From UBA5239 sp031548025 (GTDB lineage Bacteria; Verrucomicrobiota; Lentisphaeria; Victivallales; Victivallaceae): a stretch of DNA of 64,000 nt. This document shows positions 8,758-17,182 of this stretch, piece after piece (the stretch's first letter is position 1; every line of letters begins with the position of its first letter). A program made the translations under genes and the position numbers. The notes under the pieces were generated by a model. The model was not told the origin of the DNA and did no database searches. It was given only the letters and a program-made list of their open reading frames with translations. Location: NCBI GenBank assembly GCA_031548025.1, contig JAVBRM010000058.1:1-64000 (forward strand). The letters are read 5' to 3'.

Positions 8758-9644
8758 CGATACTCTGTTCAGGCCAGGGAAAACAGCCGCCCGGCCTGTT
8801 GAAAAACCTGCGTGCATTTCCCGAAGCGCAAAAGCTGGAAAGCCAATTGAGTCTATCTCCTGAAATTGATAACGACGAATTGCGTTTCCGCAACGATGTC
8901 GCGCAAATTCTGATACCATTGAGCCAACTGATGACATATGCGGTGTTGGCCCCCAAACTACCCAAGGTAGAACTTTTTGCCGGTTACAGTTTGGGTGAAT
9001 ATACCGCCGCCGCCCTGGCCGGGGTATTCACGCCCAAGCAACTGTTGATGATCACCGCTGAGCGCGGCCGCGCCATGAGCCGCGAGGCTGAAGCCATACC
9101 CCAAACCATGGCCGGAATTATCGGTCTGAATCGGGATCAGATTGAAAACATCACCGCCGGCTACGGAGCTTATGTCGCGATTGTCAATGCCGACGACCAT
9201 TTCGTCCTGGCGGCGCCCGAGGCTGGAATCAATGATTTACTGACGAAAGCCGAAGCAGCGGGAGCCTCCCGGGCGGTCCGGCTCCCGCTGAATGTCGGTT
9301 CACATTCACCGTTCATGGATCGGGCGGCCGATCTCGTGGCGCCGCTTCTGAAAGCGAACGCGGCAGCTCCGCGCAGCAAACTGCTGGCCGGAATCAACGG
9401 TGGCCGGGTTTTCAGCGCCGCGGATTCCGCCGAAGTTCTCGCCGCCCAGATTAACCATACCATTGACTTCCGGGCGGTACTGGAAAATACTTATGGCTAC
9501 GGATGCCGGGTGTTTCTGGAACTTGGCCCCGGCAATGCGTTGACCAATATGGTTCGCAGTGCGTTTCCGGATGCGGAAGCCCGTTCTGTAAGTGATTTTC
9601 ATCATTTGCCGGCGGCGGCCGAATGGGCTGCCGCGATTTCATAA
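8745..9644 (+). CDS. mdcH: Malonyl-CoA:ACP transacylase, malonate decarboxylase epsilon subunit
   Basis: A 299-residue acyltransferase of the FabD family that primes MdcC with malonyl from malonyl-CoA. The nucleophile motif GYSLGE places the catalytic Ser at 82; the catalytic His is H187 in GSHSPFM. Length fits MdcH. The start overlaps mdcGB by 13 nt, and GGAGG lies about 8 nt before it. It is the last enzyme gene of the malonate operon; a histidine kinase gene follows after 23 nt. Confidence 0.92.
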   Translation: MAGLAILCSGQGKQPPGLLKNLRAFPEAQKLESQLSLSPEIDNDELRFRNDVAQILIPLSQLMTYAVLAPKLPKVELFAGYSLGEYTAAALAGVFTPKQLLMITAERGRAMSREAEAIPQTMAGIIGLNRDQIENITAGYGAYVAIVNADDHFVLAAPEAGINDLLTKAEAAGASRAVRLPLNVGSHSPFMDRAADLVAPLLKANAAAPRSKLLAGINGGRVFSAADSAEVLAAQINHTIDFRAVLENTYGYGCRVFLELGPGNALTNMVRSAFPDAEARSVSDFHHLPAAAEWAAAIS

Positions 9645-9667
9645 CAGCATAACAGTGAGGTACAGTA

Positions 9668-11422
9668 ATGAACAGCCCGCCTTTTCGAATATATCCCGGG
9701 ATATTGACCTGTATGCTGCTGATATTGGTGACTCTGATCTGGTTCCAAAGTGAATCCCTGGAAACTGCTTTTCTGAATGTCTATCGCTATAACATGGAAA
9801 CCCGCGCCAGTTTATTCGTGAATATGATCGAACCGCATCTGGGGGAAAATCTGGAGGATATTGCCGATGAAATCAAACATTGGTGTAAAGTGGCCCAAAC
9901 CAGAATAAGCGTCATCGACAATCAGGGCAATGTTCTGCTCGACTCCTATGCTGACCCGAAGGAGATTCCCAATTTATTGAACCAGCCTGAAGTGCTTAGT
10001 GCACTCAGAAATGGAGTGGGAGTGGCAAACCGTTACAGCAATGCCGTGGAAGCAGATCAGCTTTTTGTGGCCACTACGATAGCGGGCAAGGACGGAGAAA
10101 TTTATATTATCCGGATGGGCATGGCCAGTCATATTTTTGAAAAAATGTTGGCCATGGCGCGCCGCGACACCCTCCTTCTCAGTATGATTATGATCCTCTG
10201 TATGATTCTGGCGGGACTCTATACCAATCTCCGGATTCTAAGGCCGATTGCCCAAATCAGAAGGCGTTGCCATGAGATTACAGCCGACTCCGAAACCACT
10301 TTTGAAATAACCGGAGGACATCGTATTATTGATGGGCTGGCCGCCGATATGAGCAATATGATTGAAAATTTACATAAAAAAATCAAGCAGCAGCAATCCG
10401 ACCTGAGCAGATACGATGAAATTTTATCATCGATGACTGAGGGGATTATCGCCGTGGACAGCCATTGCATTATCTTCGGGCTGAATCCGGAAGCAGGACG
10501 GATATTGGGAGTTCCTACCTTATGCGAAGGGATGTCGCTACATAGCCTCTACCGGGGCAACGAATTAGCGGAATTCGCCGAAAAAATCATGAAAGAGCGC
10601 CGCCCGGCTACCGCTGATATCAAAGTTGGAGAAAATGATTCGATCATCTTGAGGGTCAAAGGATCTCTGCTGAAGCTGGGCGAGTATGAGCTTACCGGAG
10701 TGGTGTTGACGCTCAATGACCGGACCCGGATTTATCAACTGGAAAATTTCCGGCGCGATTTTATTGCAGACGTCTCCCACGAAATCAAAACTCCGCTGAC
10801 CGTGATTTCCGGGGCGATCGAATCTTTGAGAGACGGCGCATACAGCGATCCCGGGCAAAGCGAAGACTTTTTCAATATGATTGTCCGGCAATCGGAAAAA
10901 CTGAATAACCTGATCAGAGATATTTTGAGTATTTCAGCCCTTGAATCCACGACCGACGCAGTTAGCCGGTTTTGTGATTTTGATCTGGTCTCAGTGCTGC
11001 AAAATGTCGTGGAGATGACCGAACAGAAATCCAACATCCGGATGGAACTGCCGGAGTCGCTGGTCATGTACGGCGATCCGTATCTGATCGATCAGGCTAT
11101 TTCCAACCTGGTCAACAATGCGGTCAAATATGCTTTCGCCGGCGAAATTCTGGTCAAGGCCTGGCTCGAAGAAGAAATCATCATTATTCAGGTCATTGAC
11201 AACGGCGTGGGAATTCCCCGCGAACATCTGCCGCGGCTTTTCGAACGTTTCTACCGGATCGACAAAGACCGGAGCCGCAAGCTCGGCGGTACCGGCCTCG
11301 GGTTGGCCATCGTCAAACACGTGGCGCAACACCATCACGGGATGGTAACGGTGGAGAGTTCCCCCGGCAATGGCTGTATTTTCACGATTCGCTTACCATA
11401 TAACCTCGAAACAAAAACATAA
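9668..11422 (+). CDS. Membrane sensor histidine kinase (PhoR/WalK-like)
   Basis: A 584-residue sensor kinase. Membrane helices at about 9-26 and 168-187 flank a periplasmic sensor of about 140 residues; a HAMP-like linker, a PAS domain (about 247-355), and the kinase core follow. H371 in the H-box (VSHEIKTPL), the N-box (NLVNNAVKYA), G1 (DNGVGIP) and G2 (GGTGLGLAIV) are all present, so it should be active. Its start lies 23 nt after mdcH with GAGG upstream, so it appears to share the malonate operon. No response regulator gene is in the window. A role in sensing malonate or phosphate is unproven. Confidence 0.92.
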   Translation: MNSPPFRIYPGILTCMLLILVTLIWFQSESLETAFLNVYRYNMETRASLFVNMIEPHLGENLEDIADEIKHWCKVAQTRISVIDNQGNVLLDSYADPKEIPNLLNQPEVLSALRNGVGVANRYSNAVEADQLFVATTIAGKDGEIYIIRMGMASHIFEKMLAMARRDTLLLSMIMILCMILAGLYTNLRILRPIAQIRRRCHEITADSETTFEITGGHRIIDGLAADMSNMIENLHKKIKQQQSDLSRYDEILSSMTEGIIAVDSHCIIFGLNPEAGRILGVPTLCEGMSLHSLYRGNELAEFAEKIMKERRPATADIKVGENDSIILRVKGSLLKLGEYELTGVVLTLNDRTRIYQLENFRRDFIADVSHEIKTPLTVISGAIESLRDGAYSDPGQSEDFFNMIVRQSEKLNNLIRDILSISALESTTDAVSRFCDFDLVSVLQNVVEMTEQKSNIRMELPESLVMYGDPYLIDQAISNLVNNAVKYAFAGEILVKAWLEEEIIIIQVIDNGVGIPREHLPRLFERFYRIDKDRSRKLGGTGLGLAIVKHVAQHHHGMVTVESSPGNGCIFTIRLPYNLETKT

Positions 11423-11435
11423 AGGAATCATCACC

Positions 11436-12422
11436 ATGTATCAAGCATCACCGGAACGTTATCGCAGCATGACCTATCAACGCTGCGGCAGAAGCGGCAT
11501 CAAATTACCGGCGGTTTCGCTGGGACTCTGGCAGAATTTCGGCAGCGTCAATGTATTTGAAAACAGCCGGAAAATGATCCATACCGCGTTTGACCTTGGC
11601 ATCACCCATTTCGACCTGGCCAATAATTACGGCCCGGAACCGGGCTCCGCCGAAAGTTGTTTTGGGCAGGTCCTCGCCAGGGATCTTCGTCCGTATCGCG
11701 ACGAACTGATCATTTCCAGCAAAGCGGGTTACTTGATGTGGGAAGGCCCCTACGGCGAGTGGGGATCACGGAAAAATCTGATCGCCAGTTGCAACCAAAG
11801 TCTGAAACGCCTCGGCCTGGATTATGTCGATATCTTTTATCATCATCGTCCGGACCCCGATACCCCGCTGGAAGAAAGCATGGGCGCCCTCGACAGCATC
11901 GTCCGCAGCGGCAAAGCATTATACGCCGGCATCTCCAACTATCCGCCGGAAAAAGCCAGAGAAGCTTTCCGTATTCTCCGCGAGCTCGGCACGCCGTGTC
12001 TGATCCACCAGCCGCGCTACAGTATGCTCTACCGGGAGTATGAAAATAACGGCCTGTTCGAGCTCTTGCCGGAAGCCGGAGTCGGCGCCATCGTCTTCTC
12101 TCCGCTGGCCCAGGGCGCGCTGACCGGCAAATACCTGAAGGATATCCCCGAAGGCTCCCGGGCCTCGCGCAATGCCAATCTGCAGAATACATATTTGACC
12201 CCGGAAGGACTCGAAAAGCTCAGGGCCTTGAACCGCATCGCCGAAAGACGCGGCCAGACTCTCGCTCAAATGGCTATCGCCTGGGTGTTGCGTCTACCCG
12301 CCGTCACCTCCGCCCTGATCGGCGCCAGTCGCCCGGAACAAATCATCGACATCGTCAAATGTCTGGACAACCGGGAATTTTCCATGGAAGAACTGGCTGA
12401 AATCAATGAAATCGTGAGTTAA
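11436..12422 (+). CDS. gpr: Aldo/keto reductase, YghZ/Gpr-like (K+ channel beta-subunit type)
   Basis: A 328-residue NADPH-dependent oxidoreductase resembling E. coli YghZ (L-glyceraldehyde 3-phosphate reductase). The N-terminal YRCGRSGIKLP-like start, ITHFDLANNYGPEPGSAE (Tyr of the catalytic tetrad), SSKAGYLMW (Lys) and YVDIFYHHRPD (His) match that family. It ends at about EINEIVS and so lacks the last few residues found in E. coli. The start at 11436 is chosen for the AAAGGA site 13 nt upstream; an upstream in-frame extension overlaps the kinase gene and is unlikely. Spacing of 13 nt suggests one transcript with the histidine kinase. Substrate in this organism is not known. Confidence 0.88.
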   Translation: MYQASPERYRSMTYQRCGRSGIKLPAVSLGLWQNFGSVNVFENSRKMIHTAFDLGITHFDLANNYGPEPGSAESCFGQVLARDLRPYRDELIISSKAGYLMWEGPYGEWGSRKNLIASCNQSLKRLGLDYVDIFYHHRPDPDTPLEESMGALDSIVRSGKALYAGISNYPPEKAREAFRILRELGTPCLIHQPRYSMLYREYENNGLFELLPEAGVGAIVFSPLAQGALTGKYLKDIPEGSRASRNANLQNTYLTPEGLEKLRALNRIAERRGQTLAQMAIAWVLRLPAVTSALIGASRPEQIIDIVKCLDNREFSMEELAEINEIVS

Positions 12423-12434
12423 GAGGAAAAGAAA

Positions 12435-12522
12435 AGGAAGCAGGCGTTACTCTAAGTAACTCAATAATAAATAAGCCCTTGCGGACCCGATGCAATATTG
12501 TTCAGAGATTTACCTGCTTCCT
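12435..12522. other. Possible structured RNA or small inverted-repeat element
   Basis: Perfect 10-bp arms AGGAAGCAGG (12435-12444) and CCTGCTTCCT (12513-12522) close an 88-nt segment. Inside is a second hairpin, GTTAC-TCTAA-GTAAC (12446-12460). The element lies between the convergent 3' ends of the aldo/keto reductase and the AraC gene. On the minus strand the right-hand arm is followed by a T-rich run, so a terminator or a small RNA read from either strand is possible. No known riboswitch or tRNA fold was recognised. The rest of 12523-12669 shows nothing coding. Confidence 0.35.
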
Positions 12523-12669
12523 GATATAGAGTATACAAGCAAAAGATAATATTTCAAGTGGTTTTCTCCACCTTTTCGAAATTTTTCGCAATCGGTTAGT
12601 CAAAGTTTTCACTATATTGCCATCGGCAGATTTGCTTAAAACTTTGATTCCCATTACCTTTTATCGCAA

Positions 12670-13491
12670 TTACCGGCATTGCACCCGTGATTCTTTTCTG
12701 AATTTGGCGGGGGTTATGAATTTATGGCGTTTGAAAATCCGGGAAAAGTAGAAGACATCCTCAAAACCGCACTGCCGGGCGACTTCCTGAAGTGGCAGCA
12801 CGGTATTCAACAGCAGTTCCTCCGCCTGCCTGACCCGCCCCTGGATCAAATAGGCCAGAGGAGAGCACTCGGCCATGATTTTAAAAATCCGCCGGAAATG
12901 TGAAACCGAAATCGACATCCTGGCGGCTTCTTTGCCGAAGTTCCAATCAATTTGCGGGTTTTTGTTGATTTTTTCCATTAATTCCTTGAGCTGCTTTTCA
13001 CAGAACGGAGAAATATTAAACGAAAGTTTCGGCTGTTCCTGAATCTGAAGCAGGATATCTTCCAACAGCAATACACTCCTGGGATTGAAGGTATTACGGG
13101 AAACGCTCAGGATGAATTGACACTGAAGCATGGTTGACAGGAAAACTTCGGGCTTGGTAATCTTGATCAGCGGCATTTCTTCGTTAAAGTAGGGTAGCAA
13201 CCCGGTTTCCAGGTATTTTTCGGCCCGTTTTCCTCGAAATGAGACGTAGGTATGATGCCGGAATTCACCTTTTTTCGCCACTCCGTAATCGTATGTTTCC
13301 CCCGGATAAATCAGGAGGAGATGGGACCCCTGCACAGTAACGGGTTCTTTTTTGTTCACGCTCACGCAGAATGAACCCGAATGATTATATTGAATCCCAT
13401 AAAAACCGGAGACGTGGTCTTTCAGATGTGCATAATATTCCGGGTAGTGTCCCCATGCCCCGAATTCGATTTCATTGAAGTAGGTTGTCAT
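12670..13491 (-). CDS. AraC family transcriptional regulator (module A)
   Basis: A 273-residue regulator with an N-terminal cupin-like ligand-binding region (about 15-150) and a C-terminal double helix-turn-helix (about 175-270), recognised from MSISVSHFRRIFK and the closing ARQCGFEDVFYFSRIFKRH-type second helix pair. It is divergent from the secreted DUF4838 gene at 13603 with about 110 nt between them, so it probably activates module A in response to a sugar. The ribosome-binding site is weak. Confidence 0.88.
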   Translation of the reverse strand: MTTYFNEIEFGAWGHYPEYYAHLKDHVSGFYGIQYNHSGSFCVSVNKKEPVTVQGSHLLLIYPGETYDYGVAKKGEFRHHTYVSFRGKRAEKYLETGLLPYFNEEMPLIKITKPEVFLSTMLQCQFILSVSRNTFNPRSVLLLEDILLQIQEQPKLSFNISPFCEKQLKELMEKINKNPQIDWNFGKEAARMSISVSHFRRIFKIMAECSPLAYLIQGRVRQAEELLLNTVLPLQEVARQCGFEDVFYFSRIFKRHKFITPAKFRKESRVQCR

Positions 13492-13530
13492 ATTTGCGCG
13501 TTTTGTCCATTTTTTTACTTCTTTTCTCTA

Positions 13531-13582
13531 TGGCTAAAAACAGCCCGGCGGCGTATAATATAAATTGTGAATTTCATGAAAT
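13531..13582 (+). promoter_or_regulatory. Putative module A promoter with palindrome
   Basis: A good -10 hexamer TATAAT (13554-13559) has a poor -35 (TGGCTA at 13531), as expected for an activator-dependent promoter beside an AraC gene. Just downstream is a perfect 12-bp palindrome, ATTTCATGAAAT (13571-13582), that could be an operator. Confidence 0.4.
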
Positions 13583-13602
13583 CCAATTGAGAAGGAAGAT
13601 TT

Positions 13603-15930
13603 CTGAATGTAAAATGGTTTCTGATTCTGCTTGCCATATCTGTTTCCATCAATATCCCTGCCGGACTGTCAATCACCGCAAACGGCAAACCGGAAGCGGA
13701 AATCGTGATCGATCCCAACGCTCATGACACAGTGAAATATGCCGCCGAAGAACTCCAGTACTGGATAAAGGAAATTTCCGGGGCCACCCTGCCCATCGTT
13801 GATTCGCCGGCGAAGAAAAAGATCAAAATCAACCTCGCCGTGAATCCGGCGGAATTTGGAGATGACCTGAAAAAACTTCAGGACTCCGACGGTTATGCCG
13901 TTCGTACACGCGACAATATGATTACCATCCTCGCCGGCCGCCCCCGTGGCGTTAAAAACGGTGTTTACCGGTTTTTATTCAGGAATACGGATATTATCTG
14001 GGCGACTCCGGATAAAGTGGAAGGAACCTTTTTCACCCCTTGCCCGACCCTTGAAATCAACCATAGCAATTACATCGACATACCTGCACTGAAAGAGCGC
14101 GGCCTGCAGTTTGCTTATGACATCCAGAAGGACCCGCCGGGAGTATCCCCCAGCGACGACTGGCAGTTGCGCAACGGCTGCAACGGTTCGTTGATGGCCG
14201 CGCACTTCCCCAATGCCGACCGCAATTATAAACCGGAATATGCGAAATATGATCTGGATGCCACCGGCATGAGCGGTCATGCGCTGGGCTGGCTACTGCT
14301 CAACCCCCGGAAATGGGGAAAGGACCATCCCGAGTTCTGGGCGCAGATCAACGGAAAACGGACTCCGAACCAGTTTACCGCGCCATGTTTCACCAGCGAA
14401 GAAATGTACCGGACAGTGGAAAAGGAATTCGATGAGCTCGCCGCTATTCTGCCCGCTCATGTCAAATCTTACACCGTCGGACTGGCGGATACGTTCATCA
14501 CTCCCTGCGAGTGTGAGAAATGCCGCGAGCCAATCACGCTGGAAAGCGGCAAAGTACTCACGTCGCAAGATGATGATTTCGTCAAAACCAGGTTCTTCCT
14601 GTTCCTGAACAAACTGGCGAAGCATGCGCAAAAAAAGTATCCCGGCAAGAAAATCACCGCGCTCGCTTATATGAGTACCGAAAAAGCCCCCGAGCTCAAA
14701 TTGGAGCCCAATATCCGGATTTGTTACTGCCCCATTTTCCGCAACTTCAAATATCCCGTTAGTGATGCCCGGAAGAATAAAGTCAGCGCGGAAAGGATTT
14801 CCAGTTGGATCGGCAAGATCCCGGAAGAAACGCCCTTGGCGATTCATGAATATTACGGACTGGTCGGTTCATTCCCCTCTCCGCGCGATGTCGCGGCACT
14901 GGCGGACATGAAATACTATAAATCAGTCTTTCCTTTCGGCGGTTTTGCCAATACGGAATTCGTGCCTTGGTCCGGAACCGCCGGCAAACCCGCGGTATGG
15001 GACCAAAATATGATGTATTTCTGGGTTGTCGTAAACAGCATGTGGGAAATGCCGGATGGCGTCGACAGCCTTCGTGGCGAGTTTCTGAAAAGGGTTTTCG
15101 GCTCGGCTGCCGCAGATATGAAAGAATATTTCGCCATCATCGAAAAGAAATGGCGCGATTCGCCGGGACGTTCCGATTATGCGGACGACGGTATGGCCGA
15201 TTTCAATCAGTTCGTCCGCATCCCGGGCATTGCGAATGAATGCCGGGCGATTCTAAACCGTGCTCTCGCAAAAGCATCTTCGGAAAAGGCCCGCAATGCC
15301 ATTCGCCGCATAGCGGACGGCATGGAAAAAAATCTGAAAGCTGCCGAGGATCTTCAATTAACCGCAATCCGGACTGCCGCTCCAGTCGTTTTTGATCCCG
15401 ATTTCGCCTCTGGCGACTGGGGAAAGCCCCCTGTTTACGATAAATTTCTCGACAACGATGGCAACAATACCGCAGACAGTAAGGAAAAAACCCGGATCCG
15501 GTTTCTTTATGACGATACGAACCTTTATATCGGGGTTGAAATGTTATACCGGAAGCCCCCGACCACCATGCCGGAAAAGCTTGTCCGCGATACTCTGAGA
15601 ACCGCGGTCGGCGTGGTTCGGATCGTAACGACCGCGCCGGACCGCAAACGCCGGTTGTATTTCTCTTACGATCCGGCAAAGAACATTCTTGACTCAGCCC
15701 AGGATGCGCCATGGGACAAATGGACCGCCGAAGGAACTGAAATCGAAAGCCGTTATACGGCGCGCGGCTGGAGTTCCATGGTCAAAATTCCGTTTGCCAC
15801 GATCGATTACCGCGATAAAACCAAGGCGCTTCCGATTTCGGTACAGGCTAACCGTTTCAAGCATATCACCAGCCTGAATGGATCGGCCATGCACAAACCC
15901 TATAGTTTTTCAGAACTCATAATGAAATAA
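13603..15930 (+). CDS. Secreted DUF4838 protein with GH67-N-like and CBM9-like domains (module A)
   Basis: A probable 775-residue exported glycan-active protein. The N-terminal 150 residues resemble the N-terminal domain of GH67 alpha-glucuronidases (AAEELQYWIKEISGATLPIV). The DUF4838 core carries the cysteine cluster CECEKC near residue 300. The last about 200 residues are a CBM9-like beta-sandwich (DDTNLYIGVEMLY). The first ATG/GTG candidate is GTG at 13705, but the frame stays open upstream and encodes a good signal peptide (WFLILLAISVSINIPAGLS) beginning at CTG 13603, with AAGGAAG 4-5 nt before it. No ATG exists in that frame. Enzymatic activity of DUF4838 is not established. Confidence 0.8.
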   Translation: MNVKWFLILLAISVSINIPAGLSITANGKPEAEIVIDPNAHDTVKYAAEELQYWIKEISGATLPIVDSPAKKKIKINLAVNPAEFGDDLKKLQDSDGYAVRTRDNMITILAGRPRGVKNGVYRFLFRNTDIIWATPDKVEGTFFTPCPTLEINHSNYIDIPALKERGLQFAYDIQKDPPGVSPSDDWQLRNGCNGSLMAAHFPNADRNYKPEYAKYDLDATGMSGHALGWLLLNPRKWGKDHPEFWAQINGKRTPNQFTAPCFTSEEMYRTVEKEFDELAAILPAHVKSYTVGLADTFITPCECEKCREPITLESGKVLTSQDDDFVKTRFFLFLNKLAKHAQKKYPGKKITALAYMSTEKAPELKLEPNIRICYCPIFRNFKYPVSDARKNKVSAERISSWIGKIPEETPLAIHEYYGLVGSFPSPRDVAALADMKYYKSVFPFGGFANTEFVPWSGTAGKPAVWDQNMMYFWVVVNSMWEMPDGVDSLRGEFLKRVFGSAAADMKEYFAIIEKKWRDSPGRSDYADDGMADFNQFVRIPGIANECRAILNRALAKASSEKARNAIRRIADGMEKNLKAAEDLQLTAIRTAAPVVFDPDFASGDWGKPPVYDKFLDNDGNNTADSKEKTRIRFLYDDTNLYIGVEMLYRKPPTTMPEKLVRDTLRTAVGVVRIVTTAPDRKRRLYFSYDPAKNILDSAQDAPWDKWTAEGTEIESRYTARGWSSMVKIPFATIDYRDKTKALPISVQANRFKHITSLNGSAMHKPYSFSELIMK

Positions 15931-15945
15931 TGGATGGAGAAACTC

Positions 15946-16722
15946 ATGCATACTGCAAATAAAAAAAAATTCACCCTCATTGAACTCCTCGTGGTGATCG
16001 CGATCATCGCCATCCTCGCCGCGTTGCTGCTGCCCACGCTCAGCAAAGCCAGGGATTCCGCCAAAGGAGCGCAATGCCTCTCCAACCTGAAACAATGCGG
16101 TCTCCTGAAATCATTTTACATGGACACTTACAATGAATCCATTATGATTTACGAGAAATATGCCTCGGACGCGAAATATGTTTCCTGGTGGCTGATGATG
16201 ATTAAAGACGGAGCCGGCTATGGTGTTACCCCCAAACGCAACAAGGATAAAATCTTTTTCTGTCCGCAAACGATCAATAATTTCGAACACAAGGAAGCCG
16301 ACAGCTTCGCCAACACCTACAATACTTACGGCACCCTTCAGAGTACCGGGTTTGATCAGTTGACGAATATGTTGAAAATAGGAGACGTGTTTACGATCAA
16401 CGGACAGGAAGCGCGTGCCATTTCCATGCGGTTGATCAGGCATCCGTCGAAACTCCCCTACCTGGGCGATACCACCCGGACCAGCGTCAATACCAAAGGA
16501 ATCATTGTTCCGTATAACCGGTTTGAACCGTACTGGATCAGTTCCAGCACTTTCAACTACCGGGCCAGCGTTGTCCACGCCAACAATCTGACCATGCTTT
16601 ACCATGACGGTTCGGCACGGCATTCTTCACCTTCAGGATTCGCCAAAGACTGGAAAGGCATCAGCCCATCGTTCACCTACGCCTATTATGGCAAAATAAA
16701 CACAAACCTCACCGCAAATTAG
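15946..16722 (+). CDS. Pseudopilin-like protein, prepilin N-terminus and H-X9-DG C-terminus (module A)
   Basis: A 258-residue protein with a type II/IV prepilin head: short basic leader, then FTLIELLVVIAIIAILAALL with the conserved Glu at +5. The residue before the expected cleavage point is Lys, not Gly. After the 20-residue membrane helix comes a soluble domain that ends with the H-X9-DG motif (HANNLTMLYHDG), typical of the DUF1559-like proteins expanded in Lentisphaerota and Planctomycetota. Start at 15946 is preferred over 15934 because GGAGAAA lies 6 nt upstream. It follows the DUF4838 gene by 15 nt and is probably co-transcribed. Confidence 0.88.
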   Translation: MHTANKKKFTLIELLVVIAIIAILAALLLPTLSKARDSAKGAQCLSNLKQCGLLKSFYMDTYNESIMIYEKYASDAKYVSWWLMMIKDGAGYGVTPKRNKDKIFFCPQTINNFEHKEADSFANTYNTYGTLQSTGFDQLTNMLKIGDVFTINGQEARAISMRLIRHPSKLPYLGDTTRTSVNTKGIIVPYNRFEPYWISSSTFNYRASVVHANNLTMLYHDGSARHSSPSGFAKDWKGISPSFTYAYYGKINTNLTAN

Positions 16723-16744
16723 CCGGTTTTATCGGAATCGCGGA

Positions 16745-16769
16745 GCGGCGTTATTCGCCGCCGCCTTTT
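16745..16769 (+). terminator. Possible terminator after module A
   Basis: GCGGCG (16745-16750), loop TTATT, CGCCGC (16756-16761), then CGCC and five T. It lies between the convergent ends of the module A pseudopilin and the small membrane protein and overlaps the latter's last codons. The stem and T-run are separated by a few bases, so the call is tentative. Confidence 0.35.
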
Positions 16770-17107
16770 TCCAGACCTTTATTGTGGTCGCTGTAGATTT
16801 TATTGATTTTCTTACCGATCTTGCTTTTGGAGACCGGAGTATTGGCGGTGCTCAACGGCACGTCGCCAGGATAATTGACGGTCCTGACCGGCGCGGCTGG
16901 AGCTGGGGCTTCCGCCGGATTTGCTTCCGCGGCGGCGACCTGCTCCGCCGCTATCCGTTCGGCGACCGTACTCTGCTGCGGGGCAGGAGTCTTCTGGGCG
17001 ACGGTTTCGGTTTTAGACTTGGCTTCCGGTGAAAAATAAGTCTGATAGAAATAGATTGCGCTGAAAACCAGAGCAAATACGATGATCAATCCAAACAGTA
17101 CTTTCAT
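16751..17107 (-). CDS. Small single-pass membrane protein, Ala/Pro-rich
   Basis: A 118-residue protein with one N-terminal membrane helix (about 2-21, MKVLFGLIIVFALVFSAIYF), then an Ala/Pro/Glu-rich linker with two AAA-type stretches and a short basic C-terminal part ending KGGGE. No known domain recognised. The start at 17107 is chosen because AGAGGAA lies about 9 nt upstream; a TTG 9 nt earlier is too close to it. It lies downstream of the C-type lectin gene on the same strand with a 75-nt gap, so it may be in the rsmE operon or separate. Confidence 0.65.
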   Translation of the reverse strand: MKVLFGLIIVFALVFSAIYFYQTYFSPEAKSKTETVAQKTPAPQQSTVAERIAAEQVAAAEANPAEAPAPAAPVRTVNYPGDVPLSTANTPVSKSKIGKKINKIYSDHNKGLEKGGGE

Positions 17108-17182
17108 AATCGACAATTCCTCTGCTGATGTTTACGCTAATATTATAGCTGAAATCTTATAAAAAAGCAAGTCTTTTTTCAA

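Noticed and set aside
3919..9644. Biotin-dependent, sodium-pumping malonate decarboxylase (Mad)
   Set aside because: No biotin carrier, carboxybiotin decarboxylase or MadLM genes; MdcE and MdcH are those of the soluble type.
12435..12522. tRNA or a known riboswitch
   Set aside because: The 10-bp closing stem, lack of a T-loop and absence of a CCA-type end exclude tRNA; no known aptamer core was recognised, and both flanking genes end here.
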